Assembly: GCF_000312105.1 (NCBI RefSeq)
Contig: NZ_HE978638.1
Coordinates: 302,386-366,385, forward strand
DNA from: Aeromicrobium massiliense JC14
GTDB lineage: Bacteria > Actinomycetota > Actinomycetes > Propionibacteriales > Nocardioidaceae
Reading direction: 5' to 3'
DNA: 64,000 bases
The position numbers were made by a program, and so were the translations under genes. The notes under the pieces are model-generated. The model was not told the DNA's origin. It was given only the letters and a program-made list of their open reading frames with translations, and did not search any database. This document shows positions 33,679 to 42,092 of this stretch, piece after piece (positions within the stretch are counted from its first letter, which is position 1; every line of letters starts with the position of its first letter).

Positions 33679-34212
33679 GTGGGAGAGCTGCTGTCGGTCG
33701 GGCACGGGACGGCCGGACGCGAGGCGCTGGCCGCGCTGCTCGGTGCCGCCGGCGTGACGCGGGTCGTGGACGTCCGGCGCTTCCCGGGCAGCCGGCGCAA
33801 CCCCGACGTCTCCACCGATGCCATGGGGGAGTGGCTGCCCGCGGCGGGCGTCGCGTACCGCTGGGACGCACGCCTCGGCGGTCGTCGGAGGGTGCCCGAG
33901 GGCGGGCAGGACGTCGACCGGTGGTGGCGGGTGGAGGCGTTCCGCGGCTACGCCGCGCACATGCGCACGCCCGAGTTCCACGACGGGCTGGACGCGCTGG
34001 CCGCGGACGCGGAGGCCGCCGACGGCGCCGTCGCGTTCCTGTGCAGCGAGAGCCTGTGGTGGCGCTGCCACCGGCGCATGGTCAGCGACGCGCTGGTGCT
34101 GCTGCGCGGTCGCGACGTGCGCCACCTCGGCCACGACGGACGCACGACGGTCCACGTCGCGTCCGAGGGCGCCCGGGTGGACGGCGACGCGATCTACTAC
34201 GACGCGGGCTAG
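33679..34212 (+). CDS. DUF488 family protein
   Basis: 177-residue DUF488 protein: VDVRRFPGSRRNPD (about 23-36) and the Cys/His-containing LCSESLWWRCHRRMVSD (about 118-134) are family hallmarks. Biochemical role unknown; structural work places the family near nucleotide- or nucleic-acid-linked folds. GTG 33679 gives the canonical SVGHGT N-terminus. It converges with the small gene downstream, overlapping by four bases at the stops (34209-34212). Confidence 0.85.
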   Translation: MGELLSVGHGTAGREALAALLGAAGVTRVVDVRRFPGSRRNPDVSTDAMGEWLPAAGVAYRWDARLGGRRRVPEGGQDVDRWWRVEAFRGYAAHMRTPEFHDGLDALAADAEAADGAVAFLCSESLWWRCHRRMVSDALVLLRGRDVRHLGHDGRTTVHVASEGARVDGDAIYYDAG

Positions 34213-34508
34213 ACCGGCGCGTCGACCTCGGCCGGACGGTGGGCCTCCGAGCCGTCGCCCTGCAGGGCCTCCATGACGTCCTTCATCGGCAGCACCTTGG
34301 TGCCGGCCAGCAGCATGAATGCCTCGACCTTCGCCGCGCTGCGCCCGACGAACGGCGCGCTGCGCACGGGGTTGTCGCCGATGCGCTCGCCCTCGTCCAT
34401 CGCCGCCAGGGCGCGGGTCGCCTGGTCGATCACGTCGTGCAGGTGCCGTCGCAGGTCGCCGGCCTCCGTCCGCAGGGTGTTGGCGAGGAAGGCGTTGACG
34501 TTGCTCAT
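34209..34508 (-). CDS. small conserved protein, unknown function, 99 aa
   Basis: 99-residue helical protein without membrane segments. I recognise no domain; RLTEAG-like helices with GERIGDNPVRSAPFVGR in the middle suggest a compact helical bundle. GAGGACC precedes the ATG by eight bases (minus strand), a fair ribosome site. It is the second gene after the alpha/beta hydrolase (79-base gap) on the minus strand and may be expressed with it. Confidence 0.6.
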   Translation of the reverse strand: MSNVNAFLANTLRTEAGDLRRHLHDVIDQATRALAAMDEGERIGDNPVRSAPFVGRSAAKVEAFMLLAGTKVLPMKDVMEALQGDGSEAHRPAEVDAPV

Positions 34509-34587
34509 GAGGTCCTCTCGACGGCGATCGACCCATCCGTGGTCATCGTCACCATCGGCCCGGGATCCGCGGACCTGAGTGGCCGGA

Positions 34588-35280
34588 TCAGGACGCCAGG
34601 AACGCGCGGACGTGTGCCGTGAACTGCTCGGGCTCGCGCTCGTGCACGAGGTGCCCGGCGTCGACGGTGACCGCCCGGGCGTCGGGCATGGCGGCGACGA
34701 GGTCGGCGATGCCGTCCTGCGGGACGCTGCTCGTCGGGCCGCCGGCGACGACGAGCGTCGGTGCCGCGACGGCTCGCGCGGTGTAGGGCCAGTGCCCGGC
34801 GGGCTGGTCGATCTCCGGCCGCACCTGCTCCACGACCGCCCAGTCGAACGGCAGCGCTCCGTCCGGGCGGGCGGGCAGCGACGGCAGTCGCGGCTGCGGC
34901 AGCCCGACGTCCTCGAGCACGAGCCGCCGGACGAGCGCGGGCTCGCGCGCCGCCACCAGCATGGCCACCAGACCACCGAGGGAGTGCCCGACGAGGTCGA
35001 CCGGACCGTGCTCCAGCGCCACCAGGGCGGTGGCGACGTCGTCGGCCATCCACGCGATCGAGTAGGTGCCCGGCCGGTCGCTGCGCCCGTGCCCGCGCAG
35101 CGACAGGGCGACCACGTCGCGGTCGGCGCTCAGCACCGGCCCGACGGCGTCCCACGTCGCGGCCGTGTCGCCGGTGCCGGGCAGAAGCACCGTCGTCGCC
35201 TCCGCGGACGCTCGCCGGCGCCGCGGGTGCAGCACGCCGCGCAGCACGACGCCGCCTGCGTCCAGCTCGACAGGTCTCAC
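34588..35280 (-). CDS. alpha/beta hydrolase
   Basis: 230-residue alpha/beta-hydrolase fold enzyme. The nucleophile elbow is VGHSLGGLV (Ser about residue 99), the oxyanion region is LLPGTGDTAATWD (about 32-44), and the catalytic His lies in VDAGHLVHE near the C-terminus. Substrate cannot be predicted. GTG start at 35280. It is divergent from the CAT-anticodon tRNA. Confidence 0.85.
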   Translation of the reverse strand: MRPVELDAGGVVLRGVLHPRRRRASAEATTVLLPGTGDTAATWDAVGPVLSADRDVVALSLRGHGRSDRPGTYSIAWMADDVATALVALEHGPVDLVGHSLGGLVAMLVAAREPALVRRLVLEDVGLPQPRLPSLPARPDGALPFDWAVVEQVRPEIDQPAGHWPYTARAVAAPTLVVAGGPTSSVPQDGIADLVAAMPDARAVTVDAGHLVHEREPEQFTAHVRAFLAS

Positions 35281-35316
35281 CCCGGAAGCATGCCTCGGCC
35301 GGGGGTGCGGCTTCGC

Positions 35317-35322
35317 TAGGCT
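35317..35322 (+). promoter_or_regulatory. -10 hexamer of the CAT-anticodon tRNA
   Basis: TAGGCT 46 bases before the mature tRNA. The context GCGGCTTCGCTAGG recurs at the next promoter (35473). Confidence 0.5.
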
Positions 35323-35368
35323 GCGGGCGGAGCCGCACGTCCGTCCCGCGCGACGGGGCCGGCTCCCC

Positions 35369-35442
35369 GGGGCGGTAGCTCAGCCGGTCAGAGCAGAGGA
35401 CTCATAATCCTTGGGTCGTGGGTTCGAGCCCCACCCGCCCTA
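35369..35442 (+). tRNA. tRNA with anticodon CAT (elongator Met, or Ile2)
   Basis: Acceptor GGGGCGG pairs with CCGCCCT (first pair G-U), anticodon stem GAGGA/TCCTT with loop CTCATAA, and T arm GTGGG-TTCGAGC-CCCAC. Discriminator A; no CCA encoded. The acceptor end is fully paired, so this is not the initiator. Elongator Met and the Ile2 tRNA that is modified by TilS share this anticodon; the stretch after the anticodon stem (TTGGGTC) leaves both open. Confidence 0.9.
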
Positions 35443-35472
35443 CGAACGGCCCCGCGGAGGCGCGGCTTCGCC

Positions 35473-35478
35473 TAGGGT
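35473..35478 (+). promoter_or_regulatory. -10 hexamer for the lipoprotein gene, leaderless layout
   Basis: TAGGGT followed by six bases and GTG 35485, only 30 bases after the tRNA end. Confidence 0.55.
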
Positions 35479-35484
35479 CCTGCC

Positions 35485-36315
35485 GTGCGCACCACCGTCC
35501 TCGCGACCCTGACCGTCCTCATCGCCACCACCGCCGCCTGCGGGGGCGGGGCCGAGGTCGCGCCCACCTCCGCCGTTCCCTCCGTGTCACCGACGCCCGT
35601 CGCGCGGGTCGACCCCGACGCGGCGCGCCGAGCGTTGCAGGAAGGGGTCGAGCAGGTGCTCACGGAGGAGTTCACCGACTTCGACGCGCTCGTCTCGGTC
35701 GACCACGAGACGCTCGAGCAGACGCGGGGGACGGCCGGGGCCGAGCGGTGGCGAGCCACGTCCTGGCTGTCGACCCTCGGCGACTCGCAGTCGCGCACGG
35801 TCCTGCAGTCGCTCAGCGTCGACGGTCAGGTGTGGGCGCGTCCGGAGGAGGCGCCCGAGGCGGGGGGTGCGAGCCTGGGATGCTGGGAGGCCGTCCCGGA
35901 AGGCCAGGTGCCCGGCGGGGTCAGCGCCCTGCGCGCGCAGGAGCCGGCCTACGTCAGCGTGCTGGGCCAGCTGCAAGCCCACGACTTCACGACGGCCGAA
36001 CGCATCGCCGTCCGCGGCGAGCTCTCGTCCGCGCACGCGGTGGCCCTTATGCCGGCCGGGATGATCGCCGCCCTGGGCGCCGACGCCGGCCGGTCCAGCG
36101 CGCCCGTCGACGTCGAGATCGACGTGATGGACGGTCGGGCCAACCGGCTGACGCTGCACGGCGAGGACGTCCTGACCGCCCTGCGGAAGGACGGGGTCGA
36201 GGTCGACGAGGACCTCGGCCACGCGCTGACCGCGGTGGACCTCACGGTCGACTACACGCCGGGTGCCGACCTGAGCACGCTGCGTCCGCCGGGCGAGGCC
36301 TGCGGTCGCACGTAG
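35485..36315 (+). CDS. predicted lipoprotein, unknown function
   Basis: 276 residues. MRTTVLATLTVLIATTAACG is a lipoprotein signal with lipobox Cys at residue 19, then a Ser/Pro/Thr linker (about 25-42). The mature domain has alternating helix and strand of the size seen in LppX/LprG-type mycobacterial lipoproteins, but I see no decisive motif. Two further cysteines (LGCWE and EACGRT) may form a disulfide. It has a leaderless promoter and stands between the tRNA and the MFS transporter leader. Confidence 0.7.
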   Translation: MRTTVLATLTVLIATTAACGGGAEVAPTSAVPSVSPTPVARVDPDAARRALQEGVEQVLTEEFTDFDALVSVDHETLEQTRGTAGAERWRATSWLSTLGDSQSRTVLQSLSVDGQVWARPEEAPEAGGASLGCWEAVPEGQVPGGVSALRAQEPAYVSVLGQLQAHDFTTAERIAVRGELSSAHAVALMPAGMIAALGADAGRSSAPVDVEIDVMDGRANRLTLHGEDVLTALRKDGVEVDEDLGHALTAVDLTVDYTPGADLSTLRPPGEACGRT

Positions 36316-36359
36316 CAGCCACGGGCCGCGGGCCGTCCGGCCCATCTGGCGCGACCGGG

Positions 36360-36477
36360 TACCCTGGTGAGGCCGGTCCACCGACCGGCCGGCGGGCTCG
36401 TCCCGCCGAAGGACGTGCATCTACCTCGGGCCCACGCGGGCCGTCCAAGGCGGCACCCGCGTATCGGAGACCCCTGC
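36360..36477 (+). promoter_or_regulatory. Promoter and structured leader of the MFS gene
   Basis: -10 TACCCT at 36360-36365, then about 110 bases of leader with three consecutive stems: GGCCGGT/ACCGGCC (36371-36390), GGCGGG/CCCGCC (36391-36407) and GGCCC/GGGCC (36429-36442), the last closed further by GGAC/GTCC. It matches no riboswitch class that I recognise. Confidence 0.5.
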
Positions 36478-37737
36478 ATGACCCTTCCCGACGAGCTGCT
36501 TCGCACCGCCGGAACCGACCAGAGCCCCACCCTGCGGCGCGCCGTCGGCCCCACGTACTTCCCGGTGGCCTTCGTGGCCCGCTTCCCCTACGCGATGATG
36601 ATCGTCGGCGTCCTCACGCTGGTCGTGGCCGCCCGCGACTCGGTCGCGCTCGGTGGCCTCAACTCCGCCGCGGTCGGCGCCGGCACCGCGATCTTCGGCC
36701 CCCTGCTCGGCATGGCCGCCGACCGGTTCGGCCAGCGTCCGGTGCTGCTGGTCGCCGGCGCCGCCAACAGCCTCGCGCTGCTCGCCATGGCGGCCGTCGC
36801 GTTCAGCTCGCTGCCCGACCTGGCCGTGCTCGCCACCGCGTTCGTCATCGGAGCCACCGCGCCGCAGGTCGCCCCGATGTCGCGCAGCCGCCTGTTCGGC
36901 GTCATCACCCGCCAGCTCCCGGCCGGACGCCGGGTGAAGACGCTCAACGGCGTGATGGCCTACGAGTCGGCCGCGGACGAGACCGTGTTCGTGTTCGGCC
37001 CGGCCATCGTCGGCCTGCTGGCGACCACGATGAACCCGGTCGCCCCGGTCATCGGCGCGGCCGTCCTGACCGTCCTGTTCGTCACGGCGTTCGCGCTGCA
37101 CCCGACCGGACGCGTCGAGGTCTCGGCGTCGGACGTCCCGGTCGTGACCGCGCCCGCCCGTGACCTGCTGCGGCCCGGCCTGCTCGTGGCGGTGCTCGGC
37201 ACGCTCGGCGTCGGCATGTTCTTCGGCAGCATGCTCACCTCGCTGACGGCCGTCATGCGCGACCAGGGCGCGGGCGACGCGGCGGGCCTCGTCTACGGCG
37301 TCATGGGCATCGGCTCGACGATCCTGGCCCTCGCCGTGGCGGTCTTCCCGGCCTCGTTCGCGCTGCGCACCCGGTGGCTCGTCTTCGGCGCCACGATGCT
37401 GCTCGCGGCCCTCGGGTACGCGGTCGCCGACGGCTCGGTCGCCCTGGTCGGCGCGATGCTGCTCGCCGGCGTCGGCATCGGCCCCACGCTGGTCACCCAG
37501 TACAGCCTGGCCGCGACCCGCAGCCCGGAGGGCCGCTCGGCCACGGTCATGACGATGCTCGGCTCGGCGGTCATCGTCGGCCAGTCCGCGGCCTCGGCGC
37601 TCACCGGCGCGATCGCGGAGTCGTCCGGCTCGGACGCCGCCCGCTGGATCCCGGTCGTCGCCGCTGCCGTCGTCGTCCTCGCGGCCGCGCTCAACACGCG
37701 GGTGCGGGACGAGGATCCGAGCCCGCACCGCGACTGA
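36478..37737 (+). CDS. major facilitator superfamily transporter
   Basis: 419-residue inner-membrane transporter with about 12 membrane helices in two halves. The conserved loop after helix 2 reads MAADRFGQRPVLLV (MFS signature, about residues 79-92). Similar to drug or sugar efflux-type actinobacterial MFS proteins; the substrate is unknown. The ATG at 36478 has GGAG upstream; an in-frame GTG at 36415 would sit in the structured leader and add a non-conserved tail. The unusual leader suggests post-transcriptional control. Confidence 0.88.
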   Translation: MTLPDELLRTAGTDQSPTLRRAVGPTYFPVAFVARFPYAMMIVGVLTLVVAARDSVALGGLNSAAVGAGTAIFGPLLGMAADRFGQRPVLLVAGAANSLALLAMAAVAFSSLPDLAVLATAFVIGATAPQVAPMSRSRLFGVITRQLPAGRRVKTLNGVMAYESAADETVFVFGPAIVGLLATTMNPVAPVIGAAVLTVLFVTAFALHPTGRVEVSASDVPVVTAPARDLLRPGLLVAVLGTLGVGMFFGSMLTSLTAVMRDQGAGDAAGLVYGVMGIGSTILALAVAVFPASFALRTRWLVFGATMLLAALGYAVADGSVALVGAMLLAGVGIGPTLVTQYSLAATRSPEGRSATVMTMLGSAVIVGQSAASALTGAIAESSGSDAARWIPVVAAAVVVLAAALNTRVRDEDPSPHRD

Positions 37738-37782
37738 GCTGGAACCGGCCCGCTCGCACCACGCGGGCGGCATGCTGGACCG

Positions 37783-38553
37783 ATGAGCCTCCGGTCCGCC
37801 GTCCTCGCGCTCGCCGCGACCATGCTGCTGACCGCCTGCACGGCGTCCGGGACGCCGGAGGTCCGCTCGAGCCCGACGCCAAGGGCCGAGGCCCCGATCC
37901 GCATGGTCGGCGGGGAGTCGCTGCTCACGTGCGCGGACCACGAGTTCCCGGTGTCCGCGATGGTCGACGGCATCGAGCCCCGGACGCCCGCGGCGGACAT
38001 CGTGAAGACGCTGGACGACCTCGTCCGACGTGCTGGCATGGACGCCCCGCTCGGACTCAGCAAGTACGGGGTCCGGCCCGGCGAGTGGAAGGTGCTGGCC
38101 GAGGACGCGGACTCCCTGCTGGTGGCCACGGGCCGGTGGGACGAGCGCGGCCCCGGGGGACGCGCGCACCGGGTGGGCCTCGAGAAGCAGGGGGACCGCC
38201 TGCGCGTCGCCGGCTGGGGCGACTGCCGGCTGGAACCGGTGCCGACGGACTCGGCGGGGTGGGCCATGGTGACCGCGTCGGCCACCGACCTGGATCCCGA
38301 CGCCACGAGCGTCCCGGTCCGGGTGACCGAGGTGGAGTGCGCGTCGTCCCGTGATCCGGAAGCGCACCTGCACGAACCCGTTGTCGTCGAGACCGACGAG
38401 TCGGTGACGGTCTACTGGACCGCGGAGAAGCCCACCGGGCCTCAGAAGTGCCCGGGCAACCCGCTGGCCGATCGCGTCATCGAGCTCGCCGAGCCGCTCG
38501 GCGACCGGACCGTGCTCGACGGCTCGACCTGGCCCGCAACCCCGGTCACGTAG
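37783..38553 (+). CDS. predicted lipoprotein, unknown function
   Basis: 256 residues. The signal MSLRSAVLALAATMLLTACT carries a lipobox with Cys19. The mature protein has six cysteines (LLTCADHE, GDCRLE, VECASS, QKCPGN and others), suggesting disulfides. No family recognised. A -10-like CATGCT lies six bases before the ATG. It overlaps the convergent DUF2243 gene by eight bases at the 3' ends. Confidence 0.7.
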   Translation: MSLRSAVLALAATMLLTACTASGTPEVRSSPTPRAEAPIRMVGGESLLTCADHEFPVSAMVDGIEPRTPAADIVKTLDDLVRRAGMDAPLGLSKYGVRPGEWKVLAEDADSLLVATGRWDERGPGGRAHRVGLEKQGDRLRVAGWGDCRLEPVPTDSAGWAMVTASATDLDPDATSVPVRVTEVECASSRDPEAHLHEPVVVETDESVTVYWTAEKPTGPQKCPGNPLADRVIELAEPLGDRTVLDGSTWPATPVT

Positions 38554-39073
38554 CTGCGCTAGCCCGCCTCCGCATCGCGCGGCGTCCGCGGCGGTGCAGC
38601 AGCCACCCGCCGACGACGAGCAGCGCGCCGAGGGCCAGGAAGCCCAGGTCCCACGACAGCGGCCCGCCCAGGTCGTCGCGGACGTGGTGGACGCCGAGGA
38701 CCTGGTGGTCGATGAGTCCCTCGACGAGGTTGAACACGCCCCAGCCGGCCAGCAGCAGCCCGAGGTGGAACGACCAGCTCGGCGCCAGCCGCCCCTGCCG
38801 CCACGCGTCGATCAGCAGCAGCGAGCCGGTGAGCACGAAGATCCAGGTCACGACGTGGAACAACCCGTCGGCCATCGTGTTGATCTCCAGCCCCGACAGC
38901 GTGGTCGGCTCCCGGTCGTGGACGTCGCTGATCATGTGGTGCCACTGCAGCACCTGGTGCAGCAGCACGCCGTCCACGAAGCCGCCCAGGCCGAGACCCA
39001 TCAGCAGGCCGCCGGCGATCGAGGGCGGCTCGGCCGGGTCGGTGCGGGCACGGGGCTCGTCCGGGTGCGTCAT
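38546..39073 (-). CDS. DUF2243 membrane protein
   Basis: 175-residue integral membrane protein. The family signature is GLGLGGFVDGVLLHQVLQWH (about 25-44), followed by further His-rich segments (FHVVTW, GLIDHQVLGVHHV). Four membrane helices are predicted. The many conserved His suggest metal or heme binding, but function is unknown. It converges with the lipoprotein gene and is divergent from the DinB gene. Confidence 0.85.
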   Translation of the reverse strand: MTHPDEPRARTDPAEPPSIAGGLLMGLGLGGFVDGVLLHQVLQWHHMISDVHDREPTTLSGLEINTMADGLFHVVTWIFVLTGSLLLIDAWRQGRLAPSWSFHLGLLLAGWGVFNLVEGLIDHQVLGVHHVRDDLGGPLSWDLGFLALGALLVVGGWLLHRRGRRAMRRRASAAT

Positions 39074-39148
39074 GGCCCGGACGTACCCCGCTCACGCCCT
39101 GGGCGAACACGCGGGCCATGGGCCCCGCCCCGGTGCGACGCTGGGCCC

Positions 39149-39742
39149 ATGGACCAGGACCAGCTCAAGCAGCACCTGCACCGCTACCTGCAGGCCGGAC
39201 GCGACGCGCTCATGTGGAAGCTCGACGGCCTCTCCGAGTACGACGTGCGGCGCCCCATGACCCGCACCGGCACCAACCTGCTGGGGCTGGTCAAGCACGT
39301 CGCCAGCATCGAGCTGGGCTACCTCGGGGACGTCTTCGACCGGCCGTCGCAGATCCCGCTGCCGTGGCTCAGCCCGGACGCCGAGCCCAACGCCGACCTG
39401 TGGGTGCAGCCGTACGAGACCCGCGCCCAGGTCGTGCAGCTGTACCGCGACGCCTGGGCGCACGACGACGCCACGTTGCGCGAGCTCGACCTGGACGCCG
39501 TCGGGCACGTCGAGTGGTGGGGCGAGAACAGCCGCGTCACGTTGCACCAGATCGTGCTCCACGTCATCGCCGAGACCCACCGGCACGCCGGGCACGCCGA
39601 CATCGTCCGCGAGGCGATCGACGGGGCGGCCGGGATGCGCTCGCGCGACGACAACCTGTGGGGCCCGCCCGGGGGCTGGGACGCGCACCGCGAGCGCCTC
39701 GAGCAGGCTGCCCGCGAGGCGCAGGACGAGCCCACCTCCTAG
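39149..39742 (+). CDS. DinB superfamily protein (DUF664)
   Basis: 197-residue four-helix-bundle protein of the DUF664/DinB group. Probable metal ligands are His in LVKHVASIELGYLG, and the pair in IVLHVIAETHRHAGH. Relatives include mycothiol-dependent transferases that fit actinobacterial thiol chemistry, but the substrate here is unknown. Its TAG stop overlaps the stop of the convergent PP2C gene inside CTAG (39739-39742). Confidence 0.85.
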   Translation: MDQDQLKQHLHRYLQAGRDALMWKLDGLSEYDVRRPMTRTGTNLLGLVKHVASIELGYLGDVFDRPSQIPLPWLSPDAEPNADLWVQPYETRAQVVQLYRDAWAHDDATLRELDLDAVGHVEWWGENSRVTLHQIVLHVIAETHRHAGHADIVREAIDGAAGMRSRDDNLWGPPGGWDAHRERLEQAAREAQDEPTS

Positions 39743-41907
39743 GCCGGCACCTGGGCCCAGACCGTCTTGCCGTCGCGGCGCTCCATCGTGCCCCAGCGCG
39801 ACGACAGCGCCTCGATCAGCAGCATGCCGCGTCCACCGGTCGCCTCGGCGGGTGCCAGGCGCGGGCGGGGCTCGTGCGGGCTGTCGTCGGTCACCTCGAT
39901 GCGCACCGCGTCGCTGAGCTGCCACAGCACGAGGCTGGCGGCGCTGCGCGCATGCACCAGCGCGTTCGTCACCATCTCGCTGACGAGCAGCAGCACGGCG
40001 TCCTCGACCTTCTCCAGACCCCAGCGGTGCAGCGCCTCCGCGGCCACCGACCGGGCCGTGGCCACCTCGTCGCGGCGCTCGACGACGACGGCCACGCGGT
40101 CGCGTCCGCCATGGCCCTGGTAGTCGCACACGAGCAGCGCCAGGTCGTCGTCGGCGTGCGTCCGGGCCGCCTGCACGACCGCGTCGGCCGTCGTCTCGGG
40201 ATCCTGCCGGTGCAGGCCCTGCACGGACGCGAGGAGCTCGCCCACGGTCACGTCCAGGCCCGCGTCGCGGCGCTCGACCAGGCCGTCGGTGTACAGCAGC
40301 AGGCGCGACCCCGGACGCAGCGTCGACCGCGTCACCGGCCAGGTCGCGTCCTCGGCCGTGCCCAGGGGCAGGCCGCCCTCGCAGTCGAGCTCGGCGGCGT
40401 CGCCGGACGGGTCGACGACGATCGGCAGCGGGTGGCCGGCGCGGACGACGAGCAGCTCGCCGGTGCAGGGCGACAGGGTCGCGAGGCAGCACGTGGCCAG
40501 CAGGTTGGTGCGCAGCGACAGCATGAGCTGGTTGACCTGGGCCATGGCGACGTCAGGGTCGTGGCCCTCGGCGATGTACGCGTGCAGGGCCATCCGCAGC
40601 TGGCCCATGACCGCCGCCGCGCTGATGCTGTGTCCCTGGACGTCGCCGATGACGAACGTGACCGTGCCCTGCGGCGACGAGATGACGTCGTACCAGTCGC
40701 CGCCCACGGCGGCACCGGCCGCGCCGGGCCGGTAGCGCACCGCCAGCTCGACCGTGTCGAGCTCGGGAAGCTCCTGGGGGAGCAGCGACCGCTGCAGGGT
40801 CAACGACGAGTCGGTCACGGCGGCGACGTGGGCGCGCAGCTGGGCCTGCGACCGCACCTGCGCCTCGTCCAGCCGCGCCCGCTCCATCGCCGAGGCGAGC
40901 TGGCCGGCGACGGCGACGAACATCGAGACCTCCGGCGTCTCGAGCGCGCGCGGACGATCCCAGGCGACGGCCAGCACGCCGAGGGACGCCCCGCGCACCA
41001 GCAGCGGGACGCACAGCAGCGATCCGGCCTGCGGCAGCTGCGCGGCGATCTGCGGGTACGCAGACTCGATCGAGGCGCGGTCGGTCATCCGGACCGGGTG
41101 CTGGGTGCGGAAGGCGTCGGCGACCGGGCTCGCCACGTCTCGCGCGACGGTGCGGGGCCCGGACGGCTCGGGCAGGGGAGTGGCGCCGCGGACGGCGACG
41201 AACTCCTCGCCGTCCGGCTCGAACAGCGCGATGCGCAGCGCGTGGGTGCGCCGGCGCAGGGAGTCGCGCAGGGCGTCCATCGCGTCGGCCGTCGTGCGGG
41301 CGTCGGCGAGCCAGGACGTGACCTCCTGCAGCAACGCGAGCCGGTCGGCGCCCTGCTCGGCCCGGCGGCGGGCCTGCTTCTCGGCCGCGAACAGGCGCGC
41401 GTTGTCGAGGGCGACCGAGGCGTGCGCCATGATCGCGGCCACGTCCGCCTCCGCGGCGTCGTCGAAGACGTCCGGGTCGGGATGCCCCAGCAGGAGCGCT
41501 CCGGCGAGCTCGCCGTCACGCCCGCGCACGGGGCCGGCGAGGTAGCTGCGCAGCGGTGGGTCCGCGACGGCGTCGAAGCGACTGTCGGCCGTCACGTCGG
41601 CCGACCGCACGAGGGTGCCGGCGCCCAGCGCCGGGGAGAGCAGCGCCGCGACGGCGTCCGGGTCGTTCGTCAGAGCAGCAGGCGCGCGGCCGGCGGTGAC
41701 GTCGAGGCTGGCCCCGTGACCGTCCACCTCGGGATCGACGTGGCGCAGGACCGCGAAGCGCGCGCCGGACAGCTGCACGCCCGCCTCGGCGACGCGTCGC
41801 AGGACGCCCTGCAGCTCGAGATCGGCGTAGATGACCTCGGCGAGGTGCGTCGTCGGCTCCCCGCCCGGCGAACGTCCGGCCCGGCGGTGTCGTGGGTGCT
41901 GGTCCAC
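39739..41907 (-). CDS. GAF-GAF-PP2C phosphatase-ATPase (SpoIIE/RsbU-RsbW-like) regulator
   Basis: 722-residue signalling protein. Two GAF sensor domains (about 20-170 and 185-345) precede a SpoIIE-type PP2C phosphatase (about 370-590; GGDWYDV, IGDVQGHS, ADDDLALLV) and a C-terminal anti-sigma-like HATPase (about 600-720; SEMVTNALVHA, GGRGMLLIEA). Such proteins act as both phosphatase and kinase in partner-switching control of sigma factors. GTG 41907 is chosen because AGGAGG lies seven bases upstream, while the longer frame reaches into the DUF3145 promoter. No anti-sigma antagonist or SigB-type gene is adjacent. Confidence 0.9.
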   Translation of the reverse strand: MDQHPRHRRAGRSPGGEPTTHLAEVIYADLELQGVLRRVAEAGVQLSGARFAVLRHVDPEVDGHGASLDVTAGRAPAALTNDPDAVAALLSPALGAGTLVRSADVTADSRFDAVADPPLRSYLAGPVRGRDGELAGALLLGHPDPDVFDDAAEADVAAIMAHASVALDNARLFAAEKQARRRAEQGADRLALLQEVTSWLADARTTADAMDALRDSLRRRTHALRIALFEPDGEEFVAVRGATPLPEPSGPRTVARDVASPVADAFRTQHPVRMTDRASIESAYPQIAAQLPQAGSLLCVPLLVRGASLGVLAVAWDRPRALETPEVSMFVAVAGQLASAMERARLDEAQVRSQAQLRAHVAAVTDSSLTLQRSLLPQELPELDTVELAVRYRPGAAGAAVGGDWYDVISSPQGTVTFVIGDVQGHSISAAAVMGQLRMALHAYIAEGHDPDVAMAQVNQLMLSLRTNLLATCCLATLSPCTGELLVVRAGHPLPIVVDPSGDAAELDCEGGLPLGTAEDATWPVTRSTLRPGSRLLLYTDGLVERRDAGLDVTVGELLASVQGLHRQDPETTADAVVQAARTHADDDLALLVCDYQGHGGRDRVAVVVERRDEVATARSVAAEALHRWGLEKVEDAVLLLVSEMVTNALVHARSAASLVLWQLSDAVRIEVTDDSPHEPRPRLAPAEATGGRGMLLIEALSSRWGTMERRDGKTVWAQVPA

Positions 41908-42004
41908 GGACCCTCCTGTCGTGCAGCGGGCCCTCGCCCGACGGGCACCACGGTAGCCCGTGGGACGGTCGGCCAGGCGCCCAGGCCTCGGCGCCTTCCC
42001 GGTC

Positions 42005-42034
42005 TTGGCACGCGCTGGTGGCGTCGGGCACAAT
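42005..42034 (+). promoter_or_regulatory. Promoter of the DUF3145 gene
   Basis: TTGGCA (42005-42010), 18-base spacer, CACAAT (42029-42034). The transcript would have a leader of about 50 bases with AGGGAGG before ATG 42093. Confidence 0.6.
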
Positions 42035-42092
42035 GGCTGCGTCGGGTGCCGTCCGCCGGGTCGTTGGGGAAGACGTATCCAGGGAGGCACCG

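Noticed and set aside
35369-35442. Initiator tRNA-fMet
   Set aside because: The anticodon is CAT, but the acceptor stem has a G-U first pair rather than the C-A mismatch of initiators, and the three G-C pairs of the initiator anticodon stem are missing.
36415-36477. Upstream start (GTG 36415) or leader peptide for the MFS gene
   Set aside because: The GTG is in frame with the transporter and would merely extend it with an Arg/Pro-rich tail in the structured leader. A second frame ends at the ATGA of the transporter but has no start codon.
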